DNA of 64,000 nucleotides from Bacteroides acidifaciens (GCF_024623065.1 NZ_JANJZR010000012.1:17536-81535); one strand, 5' to 3'; positions 41,966 through 56,469 are shown, counted from the first letter of the stretch. Translations and numbers: made by a program. The notes: generated from the letters alone by a model not told the origin.

Positions 41966-43612
41966 TTATCTTTTTTCTCCGTCAGCTTTGGTTGCAGGCT
42001 TTTCCTCCGTTTTGCTTTCCGGATTGATAATACCTTTCACTGTTTCACCGATAGGAAGCTTGTCTAATACGCCAAGGCTTGGAGCTACTGTTTTTACTAA
42101 TGTATTCAGGAAATTACTTGTACTGCCGTTTCCTCCGTCGAATACGGTGATATTTCCTAAGTTCATGTGTTCGAACGCCTTCACCTGTTCGCCGGCGATT
42201 TCCTTCCATTGGTCTACCATCTTATATTGGATAGCGATAGCCGGATTCGATTCGGCTGCTCTTACCATTGCTTCGAAACCTTCCGCTTCCGCAAGCAATG
42301 ACCGTTTCTTACCTTCCGCTTCTGCTTCCAGTTTCATTTGGATAGCTTTTGCTTCCGCTTCGGCTTGTGCTAAAGTAGCCTTTGCGCGTGCTTCCGCTTC
42401 GCGGGTAATCTTTTCGGCGATGGCATTTGCTTGCAGGATAGCTTCCTGTCTGGCGATTTCCGCAGGAACAATCTTTTCAGCCTTCAATGAAGATTCCACT
42501 TTCCGTGCCTTAGCTTCTTCCACTTCCTTTTGCGCAATTTCGCGTGCAGTTTGTACGGCAGCTTCCGATTTTGCGGCAGCTTCACCTGCTTGCTTATCGG
42601 CATTGGCTTGTGTTACCGCCAGTTCTGCATTGGAAAGTGCTACCTCTTTCTGTGCGTCATTTCGTCCGATGGCAGCTTTCTTGGCAGCTTCCGCCTGTTT
42701 GATTTCCATATCCGAGTTTAGTTCGGCAACGCGGCTTTCTTTTTCTGTATTTGCCTGCTCGATACGGATACTCTTTTCAGCCTCAGCCTTTGCTACTTGT
42801 GATTCTTTTTCTGCATTGGCAATGGCTACTTGTGAGATTCTGTCTTTATCTGCATTTGCAACGGAGATTTCCTGTAGTTTTTTGGTTTCCGCAATAGCAA
42901 TATCCTGGTCTTTGCGGGTTTCCGCTACTTTCGTTTCGCGTTCCTTTATCTGGTTGGCAATTTTGATAGCACCCAGCTTTTCCTGTTCTTCAATGTTAGC
43001 CTGTGCTTCGTTCAGTGCTTTACTTTCAGCTTCCTTACCTAAGTTGACAATGTAGTTGGCAGCGTCGCGAATGTCACTGATGTTGATGTTCATCAGATAC
43101 AAACCGAATTTGCGAAGTTCGGTATCGATGTTGTCTTTCACTTTAGCCAGGAACTTGTCTCGATCCGAATTCAATTCTTCGATAGTCATATCGGCAATCA
43201 CCATACGCATCTGACCATATACAACATCGGTAATTAAGTTCTGCTTGTCATCCATCGTTAATCCCAGCATACGTTCAGCAGCGTTTTGCATCACTTCGGG
43301 ATCGGTGCTGATAGCTACAGTGATGGTAGTCGGCACATCTACACGAATGTTTTGAGCGGATAGTGCACCGGTCAGTTTACATTCGATCTGCATCGGTTTC
43401 ATGGACAGGAATTCGTATCCCTGAATAATCGGCCATACAAAAGCCGCGCCACCATGATATAGCTTTGCCGACTTTTTATCTCCTCCTGTTTTACCATATA
43501 CAACGAGGACTTCATCACTCTTACATTTGCGGTAGCGCGAAAGGATACCAATAAAAGTAAGTAGGATGACTGCCACTAATATAGCAGCCATGGTTAACAT
43601 TTCTTGTGTCAT
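41966..43612 (-). CDS. Flotillin-like SPFH protein
   Basis: A 548-residue membrane-associated scaffold. One N-terminal helix (about 6-24) is followed by the SPFH/band-7 domain (about 30-200, with KSDEVLVVYG, ITDVVYGQMRMVIADMTIEELNSDRDKFL and GLYLMNINISDI). Then comes a long Ala/Glu/Lys-rich coiled coil (about 210-470), and a C-terminal part with IAIQYKMVDQWKEIAGEQ typical of FloT/YqiK. It would form membrane microdomains. It is encoded 20 bp after the NfeD-like gene, the usual pair. Confidence 0.93.
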   Translation of the reverse strand: MTQEMLTMAAILVAVILLTFIGILSRYRKCKSDEVLVVYGKTGGDKKSAKLYHGGAAFVWPIIQGYEFLSMKPMQIECKLTGALSAQNIRVDVPTTITVAISTDPEVMQNAAERMLGLTMDDKQNLITDVVYGQMRMVIADMTIEELNSDRDKFLAKVKDNIDTELRKFGLYLMNINISDIRDAANYIVNLGKEAESKALNEAQANIEEQEKLGAIKIANQIKERETKVAETRKDQDIAIAETKKLQEISVANADKDRISQVAIANAEKESQVAKAEAEKSIRIEQANTEKESRVAELNSDMEIKQAEAAKKAAIGRNDAQKEVALSNAELAVTQANADKQAGEAAAKSEAAVQTAREIAQKEVEEAKARKVESSLKAEKIVPAEIARQEAILQANAIAEKITREAEARAKATLAQAEAEAKAIQMKLEAEAEGKKRSLLAEAEGFEAMVRAAESNPAIAIQYKMVDQWKEIAGEQVKAFEHMNLGNITVFDGGNGSTSNFLNTLVKTVAPSLGVLDKLPIGETVKGIINPESKTEEKPATKADGEKR

Positions 43613-43632
43613 AAAATTGTGTATTTGAATAG

Positions 43633-44130
43633 TTATTGAATGAATAGTGTTCCGTCTTTGTAGCTGGTGATCATTGTTCTGTCGCCAGTCTGGTATGCTT
43701 TTCCGGATTCGGAGATGACGTCTACTTCGCGCATGGCTCCGTCCCGGGTGGTCTGTACGGTATATTTGCTGTCACTTTGTTTGAAATAGATTACACATTC
43801 CCGTCCCACAAGCTGGTCGGTCTGCTCGGTGTGGTTTACTTGTTGCAGTTGATAAGCTTTTTTATAAAGGAACCACACGGCGAAAACAAAGAAGAGTCCA
43901 ATCAGGATGGCGATGATATAGCTTTGGATTTCCGTGTTGCCTGCCAAGTACATGTACCAGCCGAAGCCGATACCAAAATGGGTGAGCCCTTTAAAAGAAA
44001 CTACGCTACTGATGTCGGCATCTACGTCCACATCTGCATCCATGTCTCCGAAAAAGATTGATAGAATAAATTGAATTACAAAAATGCCTGTTGTGACAAG
44101 GGCAATAATGAGAAAAGTAGTATTGCTCAT
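43633..44130 (-). CDS. NfeD-like membrane protein, flotillin partner
   Basis: A 165-residue protein with two hydrophobic segments (about 5-27 and 69-90) separated by an Asp-rich loop (GDMDADVDVDADI), and a C-terminal OB-fold-like domain (about 103-165, LVGRECVIYFKQ ... GDRTMITSYKDGTLFI). The layout is that of short NfeD/YuaF proteins that accompany flotillins. The -7 element TATCTTTG on the minus strand at 44195-44202 probably drives both genes. Confidence 0.85.
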   Translation of the reverse strand: MSNTTFLIIALVTTGIFVIQFILSIFFGDMDADVDVDADISSVVSFKGLTHFGIGFGWYMYLAGNTEIQSYIIAILIGLFFVFAVWFLYKKAYQLQQVNHTEQTDQLVGRECVIYFKQSDSKYTVQTTRDGAMREVDVISESGKAYQTGDRTMITSYKDGTLFIQ

Positions 44131-44194
44131 AATTTTGTACTGTTAGTGAATTATATGTATTGTTCCCCAAATATACAGGTTTGTGCGGATTATA

Positions 44195-44226
44195 CAAAGA
44201 TAAATGGGATAAAATGACTACTTTTG
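44195..44226. promoter_or_regulatory. Divergent -7 elements for nfeD/flotillin and truA
   Basis: TATCTTTG on the minus strand (44195-44202) and TACTTTTG on the plus strand (44219-44226). The latter decides the truA start, because an upstream TTG codon at 44224 lies inside it. Confidence 0.55.
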
Positions 44227-44256
44227 CACGCAAAAAACCTAAAAAAAGGAATTAGC

Positions 44257-45015
44257 GTGCAAAAGTATTTTATTTATTTGGCTTATGACGGAACCAACTA
44301 TCACGGTTGGCAGATTCAACCGAACGGAATTAGTGTGCAGGAATGTTTGATGAAAGCATTGTCCACTTTCCTGCGTCATGAAATAGAGGTGATAGGGGCT
44401 GGGCGGACAGATGCGGGAGTGCATGCTTCTTTGATGGTCGCCCATTTTGAATTTGAAGAGTTGCTGGATACGGATTCCGTCACAGATAAGTTGAATCGTC
44501 TGCTCCCTCCGGATATTTCCGTTTATCGGGTTTGCCGGGTCCGGCCGGATGCACATGCGCGTTTTGACGCAACTGCCAGAACGTATAAGTATTATGTGAC
44601 AACGGCGAAATATCCTTTTAACCGGCAATACCGTTGCCGTGTTTACAATCAATTGGATTATGAGCGGATGAATGAGGCGGCACGTACCCTTTTGGAATAT
44701 ACCGACTTTACGAGTTTCAGCAAATTGCATACGGATGTAAAAACAAATATTTGTCATATCACTCATGCTGAATGGACACAGGAAGATGATGCCACCTGGG
44801 TATTTACTATCCGTGCCGACCGTTTTTTACGGAATATGGTACGTGCTATAGTGGGCACTCTTCTTGAAGTGGGGCGTGGTAAACTTTCTATCGAAGGGTT
44901 CCGTAAGGTCATTGAACAGCAGGATCGTGGCAAAGCGGGTACTTCTGCACTAGGAAATGCTCTTTTCCTGGTAAATGTGGAATACCCCGAAAGTATATTT
45001 GAAAGTAATAAATAG
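44257..45015 (+). CDS. truA: tRNA pseudouridine synthase A
   Basis: A 252-residue enzyme that makes pseudouridine at positions 38-40 of tRNA anticodon arms. I use the GTG at 44257 ([18 protein letters not shown] follows), because the longer frame from the TTG at 44224 would start within the promoter. The catalytic aspartate is in [11 protein letters not shown], and the family motifs [32 protein letters not shown] and the C-terminal [21 protein letters not shown] strand are present, the last with [16 protein letters not shown]. The EamA gene follows after 26 bp. Confidence 0.94.
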   Translation: MQKYFIYLAYDGTNYHGWQIQPNGISVQECLMKALSTFLRHEIEVIGAGRTDAGVHASLMVAHFEFEELLDTDSVTDKLNRLLPPDISVYRVCRVRPDAHARFDATARTYKYYVTTAKYPFNRQYRCRVYNQLDYERMNEAARTLLEYTDFTSFSKLHTDVKTNICHITHAEWTQEDDATWVFTIRADRFLRNMVRAIVGTLLEVGRGKLSIEGFRKVIEQQDRGKAGTSALGNALFLVNVEYPESIFESNK

Positions 45016-45041
45016 TAAACCCTAAAATAGTAAATATCCTT

Positions 45042-45941
45042 ATGTGGTTATTATTAGCATTTCTCTCAGCTACTTTGCTGGGATTTTATGATGTATTCAA
45101 AAAAAAATCGCTGAAAGACAATGCGGTACTGCCCGTTCTGTTTTTGAACACTTTCTTTTCCAGTCTCATCTTTCTGCCGTTTATTCTGCTTTCTGTATTT
45201 CAACCTGCCGTATTGGAAGGAACGGTATTCAATGTCCCGGTTGCGGGATGGGAACAGCATAAATATATTATTATCAAGTCGTTCATCGTGCTTTCCTCAT
45301 GGATATTCGGTTATTTCGGGATGAAGCATTTGCCTATTACCATCGTAGGGCCGATTAATGCCACCCGCCCGGTAATGGTACTTGTCGGAGCTATGCTTGT
45401 GTTTGGCGAACGGTTGAATCTTTATCAATGGATTGGTGTGATGCTGGCTATTGTCTCCTTTTTCATGCTGAGTCGTTCGGGAAAGAAAGAGGGGATTGAT
45501 TTTAAACATAACAGATGGATATTTTTTATTGTATTGGCTGCGATAACAGGGGCTATCAGCGGATTGTACGATAAGTATCTGATGAAGTCGTTGAATCCGA
45601 TGCTGGTGCAGTCCTGGTATAATGTTTATCAGGTTTTTATCATGTGTCCTATTTTGTTGCTGCTTTGGTGGCCGAAGAGAAAGTCCACCACTGCGTTTCG
45701 TTGGGACTGGACGATTATTCTGATTTCTGTTTTCCTTTCGTCAGCAGACTTTGCCTACTTTTATGCGCTGAGTTATGAGGATTCTATGATTTCTATCGTT
45801 TCGATGGTTCGCCGCGGAAGTGTCATCGTTTCTTTCATTTTCGGGGCTCTTTTCTTCCGTGAAAAGAATTTAAAAAGCAAGGCGATTGACCTTATACTGG
45901 TGTTAATCGGAATGATATTCTTATATTTGGGGACTAAATAA
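45042..45941 (+). CDS. EamA/DMT-family permease
   Basis: A 299-residue inner-membrane protein with about ten helices arranged as two EamA repeats (roughly 1-135 and 160-299). MWLLLAFLSATLLGFYDVFKKKSL and GPINATRPVMVLVGAMLVFGERLNLYQW belong to the first, ITGAISGLYDKYLMKSLNP and MVRRGSVIVSFIFGALFFREKNLKSK to the second. The family moves metabolites out or in by exchange. The substrate is unknown. It is likely co-transcribed with truA and the DUF3256 gene, which starts 7 bp later. Confidence 0.9.
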   Translation: MWLLLAFLSATLLGFYDVFKKKSLKDNAVLPVLFLNTFFSSLIFLPFILLSVFQPAVLEGTVFNVPVAGWEQHKYIIIKSFIVLSSWIFGYFGMKHLPITIVGPINATRPVMVLVGAMLVFGERLNLYQWIGVMLAIVSFFMLSRSGKKEGIDFKHNRWIFFIVLAAITGAISGLYDKYLMKSLNPMLVQSWYNVYQVFIMCPILLLLWWPKRKSTTAFRWDWTIILISVFLSSADFAYFYALSYEDSMISIVSMVRRGSVIVSFIFGALFFREKNLKSKAIDLILVLIGMIFLYLGTK

Positions 45942-45948
45942 GATTGAT

Positions 45949-46605
45949 ATGAAAATAAATAAACTTTGTATTGCTATATTTTTTTCGGTTGTCGGGTTAT
46001 TTTCCCTGACTTCCCTGCACGCACAAGAGGCCAAAACTTTGTTTGTGAATATGCCAGACTCTTTGAGTCCCTTGCTGACTAAAGTGAATCGTGCCGATTG
46101 TGTCGATTTTCTGGAAAGCAAAATGAAAGCACTAGTGGAAAATCGTTTTGGAAAGAAATCCGAAATGACGGAGCTTGGCAAGGACTATATCCGTATGCAA
46201 ATCTCTCCGCAAACTACGTGGCAGATGAAAGTGCTTGTGTTGAACGATACAACGAATATTATCTGTACAATATCTACAGCTTGTGCTCCTGCCTGTGATA
46301 GCAGTATCCGTTTTTATACGACGGACTGGAAACCGCTTGCTGAGTCTCAGTTCATCACTTTGCCCACAATGAATGATTTCCTGAACACGCCGGATTCCAC
46401 AAGTACAAGTATATATGCCTTTGACGAAGCACGCCGTCCGGCAGACATACTCTTGATGAAAGCCGATTTCAACAAGGAGAATACAGACCTGACCGTTACA
46501 CTTACTACGCCCGACTATATGTCAAAAGAAACGGCGGAAAAACTGAAAACGTTTCTCTGCCGTCCTATTGTTTATCGTTGGGAGCATGGAGCTTTTATTA
46601 AATAA
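45949..46605 (+). CDS. DUF3256 family exported protein
   Basis: A 218-residue protein with a signal peptide (cleavage after LHAQ, about residue 26). The mature part begins TLFVNMPDSLSPLLTKVNRADCVDFLESKMKA, the signature I associate with DUF3256, a Bacteroidales family without known function. Two cysteines in STACAPACDSS may form a disulfide. It ends a three-gene run with truA and the permease and is convergent with the sugar-kinase gene, 27 bp away. Confidence 0.8.
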   Translation: MKINKLCIAIFFSVVGLFSLTSLHAQEAKTLFVNMPDSLSPLLTKVNRADCVDFLESKMKALVENRFGKKSEMTELGKDYIRMQISPQTTWQMKVLVLNDTTNIICTISTACAPACDSSIRFYTTDWKPLAESQFITLPTMNDFLNTPDSTSTSIYAFDEARRPADILLMKADFNKENTDLTVTLTTPDYMSKETAEKLKTFLCRPIVYRWEHGAFIK

Positions 46606-46632
46606 ACTCTCCACTCTCTCTGTTTTTTATTC

Positions 46633-47721
46633 TTAGCTCTTTAAGCATTCATTGATGAATGCCACCATCTCCGGTGTGTGTGCTTCTACGCTTTGAAGTA
46701 GTTTGAATTGTGCCTTGGTGCGAACCAGATTATGTTCCGGATATTTAATCTTGTAGTAAGTATCTCCGTTGATATAATCGGCAAGGAAGCGTACGCATTG
46801 CATATATGGGAATAAAGCCGCAGCATAAGGAAGATTTTCTATCTCAATCGGTGTCAGGAATGACTTGGCACCTTTCAGATAGCCTTTCGTAAATGCTTTG
46901 AATATTTCCATATTGAAGTTTACGCGGTCAAGGTCTTTGTCATCTTCATCACCGGTGTTGGCTCCCGTACGAAGGAAGTCACCGTAATCTGAGAATATAA
47001 AGCTGGGCATAACCGTATCCAGGTCGATGACACAAAGCACCTTGCCATCTTCATCGAACATCATATTATTCACTTTTGTGTCACAATGGCATACTCGTTT
47101 GGGCAGTTTGCCTTCGCGGTATAAGCGTTCAGCTTTGCACATTTCGTCTGCACGTTTTTCTATTTCGTCCAGGAAATATTGCACTTCAGCCACTCGTCCG
47201 GCAGCATTGGCGGCAACGGCGTCACGCAGTTGTTTCAGACGGAATTCCATATTGTGGAAGTCGGGGATAGTCTCACCCAAAGTCTCAGGTATATCTGCCA
47301 GCATAGCCTGGAAGTTACCGAAAGCTTCTCCGGCATAGTTTGAATATTCGGGATTTACGGTTTCATAAGTCTTGGCACGTGGGATGAATACCATAACACG
47401 CCAGTAGTTGTCACCGTCAAACCAATAAGTCTTACCTTCTTCTGTTTCAACGAAAGACAAGACTTTACGGTCGATATCCGACTCTCCCGCTTCTGTCAGT
47501 TTCTTACGGATATGTCCTGTGACAGCAGCAATATTGGATTGAAGCATTTCTACATTCTGGAAGATAGCATGGTTGATGCGTTGCAAAACGTAGTCGGGAG
47601 CGTCTGATTCTTTTGTGTTTACTTTGTAGGTGTCATTGATAAGTCCTGCTCCTAACGGCTTGATTTCTTCTACTGTGCCTTGGACTTTGAATTTAGCTAC
47701 AATGCTAGATAAATCTTTCAT
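46633..47721 (-). CDS. APH-fold kinase, probable sugar 1-kinase of the mucin locus
   Basis: A 362-residue cytoplasmic kinase with the aminoglycoside-phosphotransferase fold. The catalytic loop is HCDTKVNN (His212, Asp214, Asn219) and the metal-binding VIDLDTV contains Asp233 and Asp235. A glycine-rich start (PLGAGLINDTYKV) positions ATP. Enzymes of this type include N-acetylhexosamine 1-kinase (NahK). Next to beta-galactosidase and GH109 genes, phosphorylation of GalNAc or galactose released from O-glycans is the most sensible role, but this is inference. It begins 29 bp after the GH2 gene. Confidence 0.82.
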   Translation of the reverse strand: MKDLSSIVAKFKVQGTVEEIKPLGAGLINDTYKVNTKESDAPDYVLQRINHAIFQNVEMLQSNIAAVTGHIRKKLTEAGESDIDRKVLSFVETEEGKTYWFDGDNYWRVMVFIPRAKTYETVNPEYSNYAGEAFGNFQAMLADIPETLGETIPDFHNMEFRLKQLRDAVAANAAGRVAEVQYFLDEIEKRADEMCKAERLYREGKLPKRVCHCDTKVNNMMFDEDGKVLCVIDLDTVMPSFIFSDYGDFLRTGANTGDEDDKDLDRVNFNMEIFKAFTKGYLKGAKSFLTPIEIENLPYAAALFPYMQCVRFLADYINGDTYYKIKYPEHNLVRTKAQFKLLQSVEAHTPEMVAFINECLKS

Positions 47722-47750
47722 GGGTCTTTTCTTTAAAATTTATACTAAGG

Positions 47751-52054
<4,304 letters not shown>

Positions 52055-52087
52055 AAATGCGATTATGATGTTCTATAAAATGTTCGA

Positions 52088-52148
52088 ACACGAACCTATG
52101 AATAATCCGGCTTTGGGGGAAAGCCGGATTGGTTCGTAGTGTTCGTGT
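52088..52148. terminator. Large hairpin after the GH109 gene
   Basis: A perfect inner stem AATCCGGCTTT/AAAGCCGGATT (52104-52114, 52120-52130) with a GGGGG loop is extended by an imperfect outer stem with ACACGAAC/GTTCGTGT ends. It lies in the gap between GH109 and YitT genes. No strong T-tract follows, so it may attenuate rather than stop transcription. Confidence 0.65.
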
Positions 52149-52170
52149 AAAAAAGGAAAATTCTATTCTA

Positions 52171-53580
52171 TTATTTTGCAAAAGCGTGACGGTAGCCTTT
52201 TACCTTGTTCCATCCGCCGCGGGTGAAATCGGGAACTTCAACCGGAGCTGAATTGTTTTCGATAGAAAGGCGGGTAAGTTCGGCCATACAGCACCATTCT
52301 GCAAGGTCATAAACGTCCATATCCAACGGCAGACCATTCTGCAGGCAGTATGCCAGGCGATAATCCATGATAAAGTCCATACCACCGTGACCACCTACTT
52401 TCTTGGCAGTCTCTTCCAGTTCTACGTGGATGGGGTGTTTGTATTTATCCATTAGGGCTTTTCTTACATCGGCAGGTACGGAACCGTGTGCGTTCAGGTT
52501 TTCGTGGTTGGGCACATCGTCCGATTTCACTTGTGACGGTCTCAGACAGTATTCCTGAGTCGGATATTTGCTTGCGTAACCGTCTGCACCTACTATCTGA
52601 TACATACGGCTGTAGGGGCGGGGAGTCATTACGTTGTGTTGAATCAACATGGTCTTGCCGTTTTCGGTGCGGATCAAAGTTGAAGTCTGGTCACCGTTCT
52701 GGAAATCGGTCACCTCTTCGCCTGTCTGTTTCTTGATATAAGCCGGACCGTTAACAGCTTTTGTATCCATTGCCACTAAAGTCTTCATGCGGTCGCCACG
52801 GTGGATGTCAAGTAATTGGCAAGCCGGACCCATACCGTGAGTAGCGTAAACGTCGCCACGGAATTTGTGGTTGTAGTCCATACGCCAATTGTTCCAGTAT
52901 GTACCCCAGAAGTCTTCCAGGTTGTGGATATAAGCACCTTCTACATGGAGCACTTCACCGAATACACCTTGTTGTGCCATGTTCAGAGAAGTCAGTTCGA
53001 AGAAGTCATATACACAGTTTTCCAACTGCATACAGTGCTTACGGGTCTTTTCAGACGTATTGATTAATTGCCAGATTTCGTCCAGTGTCATTGCAGCAGG
53101 CACTTCGATAGCCACGTGCTTGCCGTGTTCCATAGCATACACGCCCATTTCCGCATGGTGTTTCCAGTCTGTTGCGATATATACGAGGTCGATGTCTTCA
53201 CGTTCGCAAAGTTGTTTCCATGCATCTTCCGAACCGCTGTAAGATGCAGCTTCGGGCAGTCCGGCATTTTTCAGAATTTCCTGTGATTTCTCTACACGCT
53301 CGGGAGCAAGATCGCATAAAGCTATGATTTTAGTTCCCGGGATGTGTGTCCAGCGTGCTACGGCACCGGGACCACGCATTCCCAGTCCGATGAAACCGAC
53401 ACGTACGGTATCAATTTTGGGAGCAACAAGTTGGATTACATCCTCTTGACCGGCTGGGCGGGCAGGGGTTTCAACTTTGATCGGTGCAAAAGCTTCCTGA
53501 GTTTTTTGCTGTGAGGTGCAGCTAATGTGGCAAGTTAATAAAAGGCCAAGTGCTGCGACTGTGAATAACTTTTTCATCAT
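52171..53580 (-). CDS. GH109 alpha-N-acetylgalactosaminidase (NAD-dependent)
   Basis: A 469-residue enzyme of the Gfo/Idh/MocA fold. A lipoprotein signal ends at Cys21. The Rossmann motif VGFIGLGMRGPGAVARW (near 57-73) binds NAD, and the segments VAIEVPAAMTLDEIW, ENCVYDFFELTSLNMAQ and ATHGMGPACQLLDIHRGDRM are those of GH109. These enzymes cleave alpha-GalNAc through an oxidation-elimination route using bound NAD. With M60 and GH2 nearby, the target is probably GalNAc-Ser/Thr of mucin. A -7-like TATTTTTG lies on the minus strand at 53640-53647. Confidence 0.92.
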   Translation of the reverse strand: MMKKLFTVAALGLLLTCHISCTSQQKTQEAFAPIKVETPARPAGQEDVIQLVAPKIDTVRVGFIGLGMRGPGAVARWTHIPGTKIIALCDLAPERVEKSQEILKNAGLPEAASYSGSEDAWKQLCEREDIDLVYIATDWKHHAEMGVYAMEHGKHVAIEVPAAMTLDEIWQLINTSEKTRKHCMQLENCVYDFFELTSLNMAQQGVFGEVLHVEGAYIHNLEDFWGTYWNNWRMDYNHKFRGDVYATHGMGPACQLLDIHRGDRMKTLVAMDTKAVNGPAYIKKQTGEEVTDFQNGDQTSTLIRTENGKTMLIQHNVMTPRPYSRMYQIVGADGYASKYPTQEYCLRPSQVKSDDVPNHENLNAHGSVPADVRKALMDKYKHPIHVELEETAKKVGGHGGMDFIMDYRLAYCLQNGLPLDMDVYDLAEWCCMAELTRLSIENNSAPVEVPDFTRGGWNKVKGYRHAFAK

Positions 53581-53735
53581 GTTTTTTAAAATTAAAATTT
53601 TGAAATAGGGGGTTATTTGTCGTTTCTCATTTGATGGGTCAAAAATAGTAATTAATTAGACAATAACGTGTATCTGTAGACAATAATTTTACTTTTATTC
53701 GTGTTGCAGGCCGAATATCCATATATAACAAGGTT

Positions 53736-53785
53736 TGCAAAATTACTTGTTGTTGCATATGGGGGGCAACAACAAGTAATTTGCA
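53736..53785. terminator. Hairpin after the M60 gene
   Basis: About 20 bp at 53736-53756 pair with 53766-53785 (TTACTTGTTGTTGC / GCAACAACAAGTAA at the core). It lies between the M60 stop and the GH109 promoter. No T-tract is evident on the minus strand. Confidence 0.6.
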
Positions 53786-53803
53786 GTGTTAAGTTTATAT
53801 TTC

Positions 53804-56380
53804 TTAGTTGAGGGGCACTCGTTTTCCGTCTGCCTGCACGGCAAATACTTTCGCATTTGTCATGGAGATGGATGCCGGAACATCGAATGTGAAGGAGTTG
53901 GAGAAATAGAGGATTTTTCCGTTCTCGCTTCTTTCGCGTACTTCAAACGCAACAGCTTCTTCTCCGTTTTGAATGCTGACCGCATTGCCGGAGATGGTGG
54001 CGCTTATTGCTTTCGTGATTTTTACATTGTTTTGGAATTGTGTGTAGTACCCTACATCTCCGACTTCGTTGTAACGGTAATCGTTGGTGGGGAACTCACT
54101 TTTCTTTCTGTCCTCAATGTATTGGAAAGCGTGTTTCGGCTGTGGGTATTGCGCCATGAATCTTTTTGCTTCGTCAATCATAGTTTGGGTAACGGTGTAC
54201 TGGAAATCTCCATATTGGGAGATGGTGGTGCTGACCGTACCGAAAAATCCCCACATCTCGAAGAAGTCTGTCAGATTTTCGTTGGCAGCTTTACTTGCCA
54301 TCTTGGCGAATTCCAGTTGTTTGCGTCCGGGGTCGTTCTCATAACTTGCTCCCACCTCTTCGCGCATAAGTTTGAAGAGTGTTTGCCAGAAGTCGGTTTT
54401 ATATCCGCAGCGGTGGTAATAATTCCACAATTGCCAATTCATGCGCATATGTACTTCGGTATCTTCGCCCTGGTGGGTGGCGTCGCCCATGTTATACCAC
54501 AGTTGTTTGTCGCGATATCTGGCGTTGGCAACCTCTACCAGTCCGTTACCGCGTGATTTGTATTTGCCTAATTTGTAGATGATGAAGTTTGAGAACAAAT
54601 TGTTGGACGATTCCGTGCATCCTGCCCAGTCGATGGCTTTTTGATGAATGTGTCCGATTTCGTGGGCGGGGCCCCATGCATTGTCTTCGGCGGCCATTAC
54701 GTTGTCGTATAGCAGGATATTGCCTAAGTAAGTGTAGACGAATGCGATTCGGTAATCGGAGGCCCACATATAACTACCTTCCGGCGAGATGGCAAAGAGA
54801 TGGTTGTTGAACTGGCTCGGACGTACGTCGTCGATACCCATAAGTTCTTGTTCCCATCCGATGATGTTGTCCCACAATTCGATGGCGGAAAGGATGTTGT
54901 TGCGCACGTGTTCCAGCATTTTTGTCCGGTGGAAGTAGAAGATGATGTTATTTCCTTTTACTCCGAAATATTTGTCAGTGGCTTTCGACAGTAGTTCCGC
55001 ATATTTGGCGTCCGTTTTGTGCGTTTTCAAGTCGAAGAAACCCGATACTTTCCCACTACCCAACGGAATGTGTATCTTTATGGGAGCAGGCTTGGAAGTC
55101 AGGTCGCAGTTGTACATAACGAACAGTTGTCCACGGTTGCGTATGGTGATTTTGTTGACACCTTGTTTCAGGTAGTAGATATCACCTGATGCGGCGGTCT
55201 GTACATAGGGAGCATCTTCCAGGAAATTGGTTCTTTCTTCTCCTACGCATTGAAGAGATACGTCTTGTCCGTGTGTGTCGCCTACAAGAACGATGATTTC
55301 ATCGTTTTGTTCAACGGAGATTCCTGTCAGATTGTCCAGGCAACTGTAATGCTTGGTCATTAATTTGTTTGCCCATATATTGACATCGCTGTATGCTTCG
55401 TAGTTGCGTATGCGGAATTCCTTTTCCCATTCATCGTAGGTATTATTCTTTAAGGCTTCGGCAATGCGGATAAAATAACTATTGGGCAATGCTTGTATAT
55501 CTTCATTGGTTATTCCGTTTTTCAATTCTGTACAGGTTATGTCTGTAAATACGGTCAATAGCTTATTTTCGAGGGTTTTATCGGTGTTTGTTTTAAAGAA
55601 CTGCATTTCGTCGCAACTCACAAAGTTGCCCAATCCGCTTTTTACAACAAATTTGATTCCGGTAGCTTTTATGCTGTTTTTGAAAGAAACTTTGGATGGA
55701 TTATTTTGCATTTTGAAGTCGTAGCTACCTTGCAGGGTATAGTTTTTTCTTCCTTCATCTGTAGAAGTATAAACTTCTACCTCTCCGAAATTTCCATTTC
55801 CAGAGCGTGTGTAATAGATGAAATAGTCTATTTCCGTATCACCTCTGAAATAGTATTCCAATGTTACGGGAAGTTGGGTATTGTTCCATAGACTGTGATA
55901 GTGTGACTCTGTTCCGTCAATCGTGAATTTTCCGTCATAGGATTTTTCGATACCGTATCCCGGTTGGTATTCGCTTGCTTTTCCGCCATAAGGTTTTATT
56001 TGAATATCTGCATCTACAACTACGTCGTTAGAGCCATATTGGGTAATAGTAATTGTATATTTACGAATGGGAGAAATCACATTGATGGTTGCTGTTCTTT
56101 TATCTCCGGTATTTTCTTGTATTGATACATTTATGTGGTCAGCAGATGGAAATGCAGTCAGCCACTTATCTGTATATACCACTTCCCATTCTTTGACGGA
56201 AAGCGTGGTGGTGACTGGTATGCTGAAACTTGTAGCTGATTTGTCTAATTCTTTGTTTAATGTTTCACTGGCTATTTCAAAGATATTTGTTGCATTGGCT
56301 TTATTATCGTCTTTGCAAGCTATCAGGATGACAAGTGACAGGCAGAATATGGTTTTGGATATAATGTGTATTAGTTTCAT
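53804..56380 (-). CDS. M60-like (enhancin-type) glycoprotein peptidase
   Basis: An 858-residue surface lipoprotein (Cys22 followed by KDD). Domain order: a BACON-like sandwich (about 30-118), an F5/8-type carbohydrate-binding domain (about 125-263), and the M60 peptidase (about 350-800). The zinc motif is HEIGH (573-577) with Glu590 (GCTES) downstream. The family cuts mucin-type glycoproteins. It appears to be the counterpart of B. thetaiotaomicron BT4244, whose M60 activity has been studied; that link is from memory. It is the last gene of the susC-susD run. Confidence 0.93.
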   Translation of the reverse strand: MKLIHIISKTIFCLSLVILIACKDDNKANATNIFEIASETLNKELDKSATSFSIPVTTTLSVKEWEVVYTDKWLTAFPSADHINVSIQENTGDKRTATINVISPIRKYTITITQYGSNDVVVDADIQIKPYGGKASEYQPGYGIEKSYDGKFTIDGTESHYHSLWNNTQLPVTLEYYFRGDTEIDYFIYYTRSGNGNFGEVEVYTSTDEGRKNYTLQGSYDFKMQNNPSKVSFKNSIKATGIKFVVKSGLGNFVSCDEMQFFKTNTDKTLENKLLTVFTDITCTELKNGITNEDIQALPNSYFIRIAEALKNNTYDEWEKEFRIRNYEAYSDVNIWANKLMTKHYSCLDNLTGISVEQNDEIIVLVGDTHGQDVSLQCVGEERTNFLEDAPYVQTAASGDIYYLKQGVNKITIRNRGQLFVMYNCDLTSKPAPIKIHIPLGSGKVSGFFDLKTHKTDAKYAELLSKATDKYFGVKGNNIIFYFHRTKMLEHVRNNILSAIELWDNIIGWEQELMGIDDVRPSQFNNHLFAISPEGSYMWASDYRIAFVYTYLGNILLYDNVMAAEDNAWGPAHEIGHIHQKAIDWAGCTESSNNLFSNFIIYKLGKYKSRGNGLVEVANARYRDKQLWYNMGDATHQGEDTEVHMRMNWQLWNYYHRCGYKTDFWQTLFKLMREEVGASYENDPGRKQLEFAKMASKAANENLTDFFEMWGFFGTVSTTISQYGDFQYTVTQTMIDEAKRFMAQYPQPKHAFQYIEDRKKSEFPTNDYRYNEVGDVGYYTQFQNNVKITKAISATISGNAVSIQNGEEAVAFEVRERSENGKILYFSNSFTFDVPASISMTNAKVFAVQADGKRVPLN

Positions 56381-56469
56381 TCCGTTTCATTTTAAAAGGA
56401 AATGAATAGTATTTCCTGTATAGAATAACTATTCATTTCGCATATGTTTATTTAAAGATTAGAAAGAAC

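Noticed and set aside
41877..43055. 392-codon Ala/Ser-rich open frame on the plus strand
   Set aside because: It mirrors the Ala/Glu/Lys coiled coil of the flotillin gene; such shadows follow from the codon bias of the real gene.
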